64,000 nt of DNA from Castellaniella sp. (GTDB lineage Bacteria; Pseudomonadota; Gammaproteobacteria; Burkholderiales; Burkholderiaceae_B): the NCBI GenBank assembly GCA_019104865.1, contig JAHRWZ010000038.1:78286-142285 (forward strand). The letters are read 5' to 3'. The position numbers were made by a program, and so were the translations under genes. The notes below the pieces were generated by a model. It saw only the letters and a program-made list of their open reading frames with translations. It searched no databases and was not told the origin of the DNA. Position 1 is the stretch's first letter. Each line of letters begins with the position of its first letter. Below are positions 60,582-64,000 of this stretch, piece after piece.

Positions 60582-61370
60582 ATGTCCACCACCGCAGCAT
60601 CCATTTCCGAATCCGAGCCGCCCCGCGCCCGCGGCAGCCTGCAGGCAATCGGCCTGGGCAAAAGCTTTGGCCGCCGAGCCGTGGTCCAGGACGTTTCCCT
60701 GTCGGTCGACAGCGGCGAAGTCGTCGGCCTGCTGGGCCCCAACGGGGCGGGCAAGACCACCAGCTTCTATATGATCGTGGGGCTGATCCCGGCCGATACC
60801 GGCCGCATCCTCATCGACCACCACGACGTCACGGGGGTGCCCATGCACCGCCGCGCCCGCCTGGGGCTATCCTATCTGCCGCAGGACGCCTCGGTATTTC
60901 GCCGCCTGACGGTCGAACAGAACATCCGCGCGGTCCTGGAACTGCAGCGCGACTCGCAGGGCCACGCTCTGTCGGCCCATGCCATCGAAGAGCGCCTGGA
61001 ATCCCTGATCGACGAACTGCAGATCGAGCACATCCGCCGCAATATGGCGATTTCCTTGTCGGGCGGCGAGCGCCGCCGCGTGGAAATTGCCCGCGCCCTG
61101 GCCACGCATCCACGCTTCATTCTGCTGGATGAACCCTTCGCGGGGGTCGATCCGATCGCGGTCATCGAGATCCAGCGTATCGTGCAATTTCTGAAGGGCC
61201 GCAATATCGGCGTGCTGATCACCGATCACAACGTGCGCGAAACGCTGGGGATTTGCGATCGCGCCTACATCATCAGCGAAGGCCGGGTGCTGACCAGCGG
61301 CCACCCCAGCGATATCGTGGACAACGAGGCCGTGCGCCAGGTCTATCTGGGGAAGAATTTTCGGATGTAA
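60582..61370 (+). CDS. lptB: LPS export ABC transporter ATP-binding protein LptB
   Basis: A 262-residue ATPase driving LptFG. Walker A is [17 protein letters not shown] (near 50), the signature [15 protein letters not shown] is near 158, Walker B is [14 protein letters not shown] and the H loop is [12 protein letters not shown]. An N-terminal extension of about 25 residues ([13 protein letters not shown]) precedes the domain. It starts 19 bp after lptA with a poor ribosome site. A terminator follows 45 bp after the stop, and the expected rpoN is not there. Confidence 0.94.
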   Translation: MSTTAASISESEPPRARGSLQAIGLGKSFGRRAVVQDVSLSVDSGEVVGLLGPNGAGKTTSFYMIVGLIPADTGRILIDHHDVTGVPMHRRARLGLSYLPQDASVFRRLTVEQNIRAVLELQRDSQGHALSAHAIEERLESLIDELQIEHIRRNMAISLSGGERRRVEIARALATHPRFILLDEPFAGVDPIAVIEIQRIVQFLKGRNIGVLITDHNVRETLGICDRAYIISEGRVLTSGHPSDIVDNEAVRQVYLGKNFRM

Positions 61371-61415
61371 CGGTCCACGCGCCGTATCGAACGCCAACCA
61401 GACAGCCTTCAGACA

Positions 61416-61443
61416 AAATGGCCCCGTTGTCCGGGGCCATTTT
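61416..61443 (+). terminator. Rho-independent terminator after lptB
   Basis: ATGGCCCCG-TTGTC-CGGGGCCAT forms a 9-bp stem flanked by AAA upstream and TTT downstream, an ideal intrinsic terminator, 45 bp after the lptB stop. It ends the kdsD-lptB operon before hpf. Confidence 0.8.
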
Positions 61444-61560
61444 CATGTGCTGGCACCCATCAAAAGGCACCGCAGCGAATCCCGCTATCTTACCCCGTTT
61501 CCCCCCCCTTGCTGTCCTCGTGGCAATGGGTACACTGGACTTGTCATCAAACTGTCAGAA

Positions 61561-61616
61561 AAGGAGGTCCCATCCCCACATCCCCCGGTTCCCGATGGAA
61601 CCACCTCTGTTTTTTC
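61561..61616 (+). promoter_or_regulatory. hpf leader element: Shine-Dalgarno-like stem with T-run
   Basis: A perfect anti-16S match AAGGAGGT (61561-61568) has no start codon nearby and can pair with ACCTCT (61603-61608). Inside lies GGTTCC-CGAT-GGAACC (61587-61602), and TTTTTT follows at 61610-61615. The real hpf ribosome site (AAGGAG at 61619-61624) comes after it. The layout looks like a leader attenuator or ribosome-sensing element. Confidence 0.45.
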
Positions 61617-61633
61617 CGCAAGGAGTCTGCACT

Positions 61634-61960
61634 ATGAGCCTGACAATCACCGGTCGTCATCTGGAAATCACCCCAGCCATCCGCGAATACGTCCACACCA
61701 AGACTGCGCGCATCCTGCGGCACTTCGATCAGGTCATCGACACCCAGGTCCTGCTTTCGATAGAGCCCCTGAAACACACCGCAGAAATCACCATGCGCCT
61801 GCGCGGCAAGGACCTGCACTGCGAAGCCTCGGATGACAACCTGTATGCGGCCATCGATCTGCTGGTCGACAAAGTCGACCGCCAGGTGATCAAATACAAA
61901 TCCAAGGCTCAGACCTACGCTCATGAACCCCCCAAACGTCAGGAAATTCTGGCGGAATGA
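61634..61960 (+). CDS. hpf: Ribosome hibernation promoting factor, short form
   Basis: A 108-residue HPF/YfiA family protein that binds 30S subunits and promotes 100S formation in stationary phase. The family opening LTITGRHLEITPAIREYVHTKTARILRHFDQVIDTQVLLSIE is complete, as are RLRGKDLHCEASDDNLYAAIDLLVDKVDRQVIKYK. The C-terminus is the short form (no long ribosome-dimerising domain). AAGGAG lies just before ATG 61634. Its leader carries a hairpin, a free Shine-Dalgarno and a T-run. Confidence 0.92.
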   Translation: MSLTITGRHLEITPAIREYVHTKTARILRHFDQVIDTQVLLSIEPLKHTAEITMRLRGKDLHCEASDDNLYAAIDLLVDKVDRQVIKYKSKAQTYAHEPPKRQEILAE

Positions 61961-62057
61961 CATCCTGACCAGCAGTTTTCCCGCTGTTTGAATCGACACA
62001 TGGCCTCGCGACACACGTTCCGGGGCCATGATGGTTTCTACTCCCGGGTCTCGCTCC

Positions 62058-62063
62058 TATAAT
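62058..62063 (+). promoter_or_regulatory. Consensus TATAAT directly before ptsN
   Basis: TATAAT ends 6 bases before the ptsN ATG, so the expected transcript start falls on the initiation codon. No Shine-Dalgarno is present. A -35 (TTTCTA) lies 17 bp upstream with 3/6 matches. This suggests a leaderless ptsN mRNA from an internal promoter. Confidence 0.4.
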
Positions 62064-62069
62064 GTCGCG

Positions 62070-62567
62070 ATGAACCTGAGCTCTCGCATCCTGCCTCCCG
62101 GCAATATCGTCCTGGATCTGGCGGCCACCAGCAAAAAACGGGCTTTCGAACACGCAGGCCTGCTGTTCGAGAACAACCAGGGCGTGGCCCGCATGTCGGT
62201 CTTCCACAGCCTCCTGGCGCGTGAACGTCTGGGTTCGACCGCGCTCGGCCACGAAGTTGCAATTCCGCACGGACGCCTGAAAGACCTGCGAGAGCCCCAC
62301 GCCGCCTTCATCCGGCTGGCCGCTCCCATCCGTTTCGACGCAAACGACGGCCGCACAGCCCGCCTGCTGTTCTTTCTGCTGATCCCCGAAGCCGCCACAC
62401 AGATGCATCTGGACCTGCTGGCCAGCATCGCGCGCCTGATGTCGGACGCCGACGTCCGCCAGGTACTGACGCAGTCCACGGACTCCGCCGCCATCCATCA
62501 ACTCCTCCTGAACGGCCCCCACGCCCAGTCCACCGAACATGCTGACCATTCAAGAGCTGATTCGTGA
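62070..62567 (+). CDS. ptsN: Nitrogen-related PTS protein EIIA(Ntr)
   Basis: A 165-residue EIIA-fold regulator phosphorylated by the Npr/EI-Ntr chain, with roles in potassium and nitrogen metabolism in related bacteria. The active-site histidine is in [24 protein letters not shown] (near 69). [22 protein letters not shown] and the opening [12 protein letters not shown] are family-like. It overlaps hprK by 29 bp. No ribosome site precedes the ATG. Confidence 0.9.
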   Translation: MNLSSRILPPGNIVLDLAATSKKRAFEHAGLLFENNQGVARMSVFHSLLARERLGSTALGHEVAIPHGRLKDLREPHAAFIRLAAPIRFDANDGRTARLLFFLLIPEAATQMHLDLLASIARLMSDADVRQVLTQSTDSAAIHQLLLNGPHAQSTEHADHSRADS

Positions 62568-63477
62568 CAACGCCGAAAAGATCTCCTTCACCTGGCTAGC
62601 CGGGCAGGCTGCAGCCGCCCAACGGCCGGTGCCCGATTCCCGGGATGCGGCCGCCGATCTGGTCGGCCACCTGAATCTGATCCACCCCAGCCGCATCCAG
62701 GTCTTCGGCACCGAGGAAATCTCCTATTACCGGCGTCTCGACTCGAAACGCCGGCGTCACCACCTGGAAGAACTGGTCGCCGGCGGCGTCCCCGCGATCG
62801 TACTGGCAGGTGGGACCCAGGCACCCGACGACCTGCGGGCCTTCTGCCTGGAACAGGACATCCCGCTGGTCGGCACGCCGACCGATGCCGCCCACCTGAT
62901 CGACCTGCTGCGCGTCTATCTGGGCAAACGCATGGCGCCCAAGACCACGGTGCACGGCGTCTTCATGGACGTGCTGGGTCTGGGTGTGCTGATCACGGGC
63001 GAATCCGGGCTGGGAAAAAGCGAACTGGCTCTGGAACTGATCTCCCGAGGGCACGGCCTGGTGGCCGACGACGCGGTGGAACTCTCCCGCACGGCGCCCA
63101 ATTTCGTCGAGGGCCAATGCCCGTCACTGCTGCAGAACCTGCTGGAAGTGCGCGGCCTGGGTCTACTGGACATTCGCACCATCTTCGGCGAAACATCCGT
63201 GCGACGGAAGATGAAGATCAAGCTCATCGTCCACCTGGTGCGCATGACCCCGGACAACTTCGAACGCCTGCCCATGAAGGACGAATACCAGGACATCCTG
63301 GGCATTCCCATCCGCCGGGTCATGCTGCAGGTGGCCGCCGGCCGCAATCTGGCCGTGCTGGTCGAGGCGGCCGTGCGCAACACCATCCTCAGCCTGCGCG
63401 GCATCGACACCATGGGCGAATTCATCGAACGCCAGGCCCTGGCCATCATGGAAAGCACCCAGGAGAAGCGGCCGTGA
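62539..63477 (+). CDS. hprK: HPr kinase/phosphorylase
   Basis: A 312-residue bifunctional enzyme that phosphorylates Ser in HPr-like proteins. The P-loop is [15 protein letters not shown] (near 153). The HPrK signature follows: [41 protein letters not shown] and [17 protein letters not shown]. The gene lies where many beta- and gammaproteobacteria have it, before rapZ. The start overlaps the ptsN C-terminus by 29 bp, so coupling is likely. Confidence 0.94.
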   Translation: MLTIQELIRDNAEKISFTWLAGQAAAAQRPVPDSRDAAADLVGHLNLIHPSRIQVFGTEEISYYRRLDSKRRRHHLEELVAGGVPAIVLAGGTQAPDDLRAFCLEQDIPLVGTPTDAAHLIDLLRVYLGKRMAPKTTVHGVFMDVLGLGVLITGESGLGKSELALELISRGHGLVADDAVELSRTAPNFVEGQCPSLLQNLLEVRGLGLLDIRTIFGETSVRRKMKIKLIVHLVRMTPDNFERLPMKDEYQDILGIPIRRVMLQVAAGRNLAVLVEAAVRNTILSLRGIDTMGEFIERQALAIMESTQEKRP

Positions 63478-63547
63478 CCCTGGCTCCCGACACCGCTCCG
63501 ACGATCCGGCCTCGCGGCAGGGCAGCGTCCCGACGAAGGCCTGCGAC

Positions 63548-64000
63548 ATGCTGAACATCGTCCTCATCACCGGCATTTCGGGATCCGGGAAATCCGTGGC
63601 CCTGCGTATGCTGGAAGACACGGGATACACCTGCGTCGACAATCTGCCCGTCCGGTTCCTGCACGATTTCATCGCCAGCACCCAGGACAGCGGTCTGGAA
63701 CGGGTGGCGGTGTCCATCGATGTGCGCACCCCCGGCGACCTGGACGAACTGCCAGGCATTCTGACCAGCCTGCGGGCCATGGGCCTGGCCCTGCACGTGA
63801 TCTTCCTGGATGCCGACGACAACACCCTGATGCAGCGCTATTCCGAATCCCGGCGCCGCCACCCCCTGACCGACCGCCTGCGCCACGAGGGCCTGGACCC
63901 TTCCCTGCAGGACTGCATCACCCGCGAACGCGAACTCCTGGCGCCCCTGCGCAACCAGGAACACGTCATCGACACGTCCGACCTGGCGCCCGGACAGCTG
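63548..64000 (+). CDS. rapZ: RNase adapter protein RapZ, N-terminal part (continues beyond window)
   Basis: The first 151 codons of the RapZ/YvcJ family, which bind an sRNA and RNase E and hydrolyse GTP in relatives. Walker A is GISGSGKSVALRMLEDTGY at residues 9-27, and VDNLPVRFLHDFIASTQD follows. The family segment VIFLDADDNTLMQRYSESRRRHPLTD near 96-121 is present. The ATG is 63548, 71 bp after hprK, and the frame runs open to the right edge. Confidence 0.92.
   Translation, partial: MLNIVLITGISGSGKSVALRMLEDTGYTCVDNLPVRFLHDFIASTQDSGLERVAVSIDVRTPGDLDELPGILTSLRAMGLALHVIFLDADDNTLMQRYSESRRRHPLTDRLRHEGLDPSLQDCITRERELLAPLRNQEHVIDTSDLAPGQL

Overview
The window is a gene-dense, GC-rich chromosomal segment whose gene content and order point to a betaproteobacterium of the order Burkholderiales, most likely an Alcaligenaceae-type genome (Bordetella, Achromobacter or Castellaniella relatives). 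The family is inferred from gene content and protein style, not from a database match. I see no phage, insertion sequence, tRNA, rRNA or CRISPR array. Almost everything is core metabolism and envelope biogenesis, with several accessory patches.

Layout. 1-5100: a leftward run (A24 prepilin peptidase, coaE, zapD, mdtA, mdtB) that leaves the window, a rightward NlpE-like lipoprotein, and a small LuxR-type regulator with a perfect palindrome upstream. 5200-9500: panC, scpA, a DUF3460 protein, an MFS exporter and an Xre/MmyB-type regulator. 9479-20300: a cobalamin theme made of B12-dependent metH and a cobalamin riboswitch followed by btuB and btuF. It is interrupted by a frameshifted metalloprotease autotransporter and an unreported-looking 51-codon gene. 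20317-25729: a leftward five-gene envelope operon (COG3014-like lipoprotein, YcfL-like, LpoB-like, unknown secreted protein, CsgG/FlgT-like), which is the best candidate here for an undescribed system. 25900-28400: thiG, thiD and a Pcm-like methyltransferase. 28414-33126: a leftward ubiquinone and envelope group (ubiE, Tim44-like, ubiJ, ubiB, rfaE2). 33270-38444: phoB-phoR, ilvA and a membrane diguanylate cyclase. 38450-45180: dat, the gltIJKL glutamate/aspartate importer, a LysR regulator and dadA, which together suggest D-amino acid and glutamate handling. 45337-49928: a DedA/YqaA-like membrane protein and a 1310-residue FAD/Fe-S oxidoreductase. 50086-57074: a tightly coupled gbsR-like/cydA/cydB/cydX/cydD/cydC operon for cytochrome bd. 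57093-64000: apt, then kdsD-kdsC-lptC-lptA-lptB (LPS synthesis and export), hpf, ptsN, hprK and the start of rapZ. The rpoN gene that often sits between lptB and hpf is missing.

The genes are packed with many ATGA or GTGA overlaps (mdtA/mdtB, phoB/phoR, gbsR/cydA, cydX/cydD, cydD/cydC, kdsC/lptC, lptC/lptA, ubiB/rfaE2), so translational coupling is the rule. Several genes use GTG or TTG starts. Long open frames opposite metH, panC-scpA, the glt genes and the FAD oxidoreductase are GC-driven shadows and are left out.
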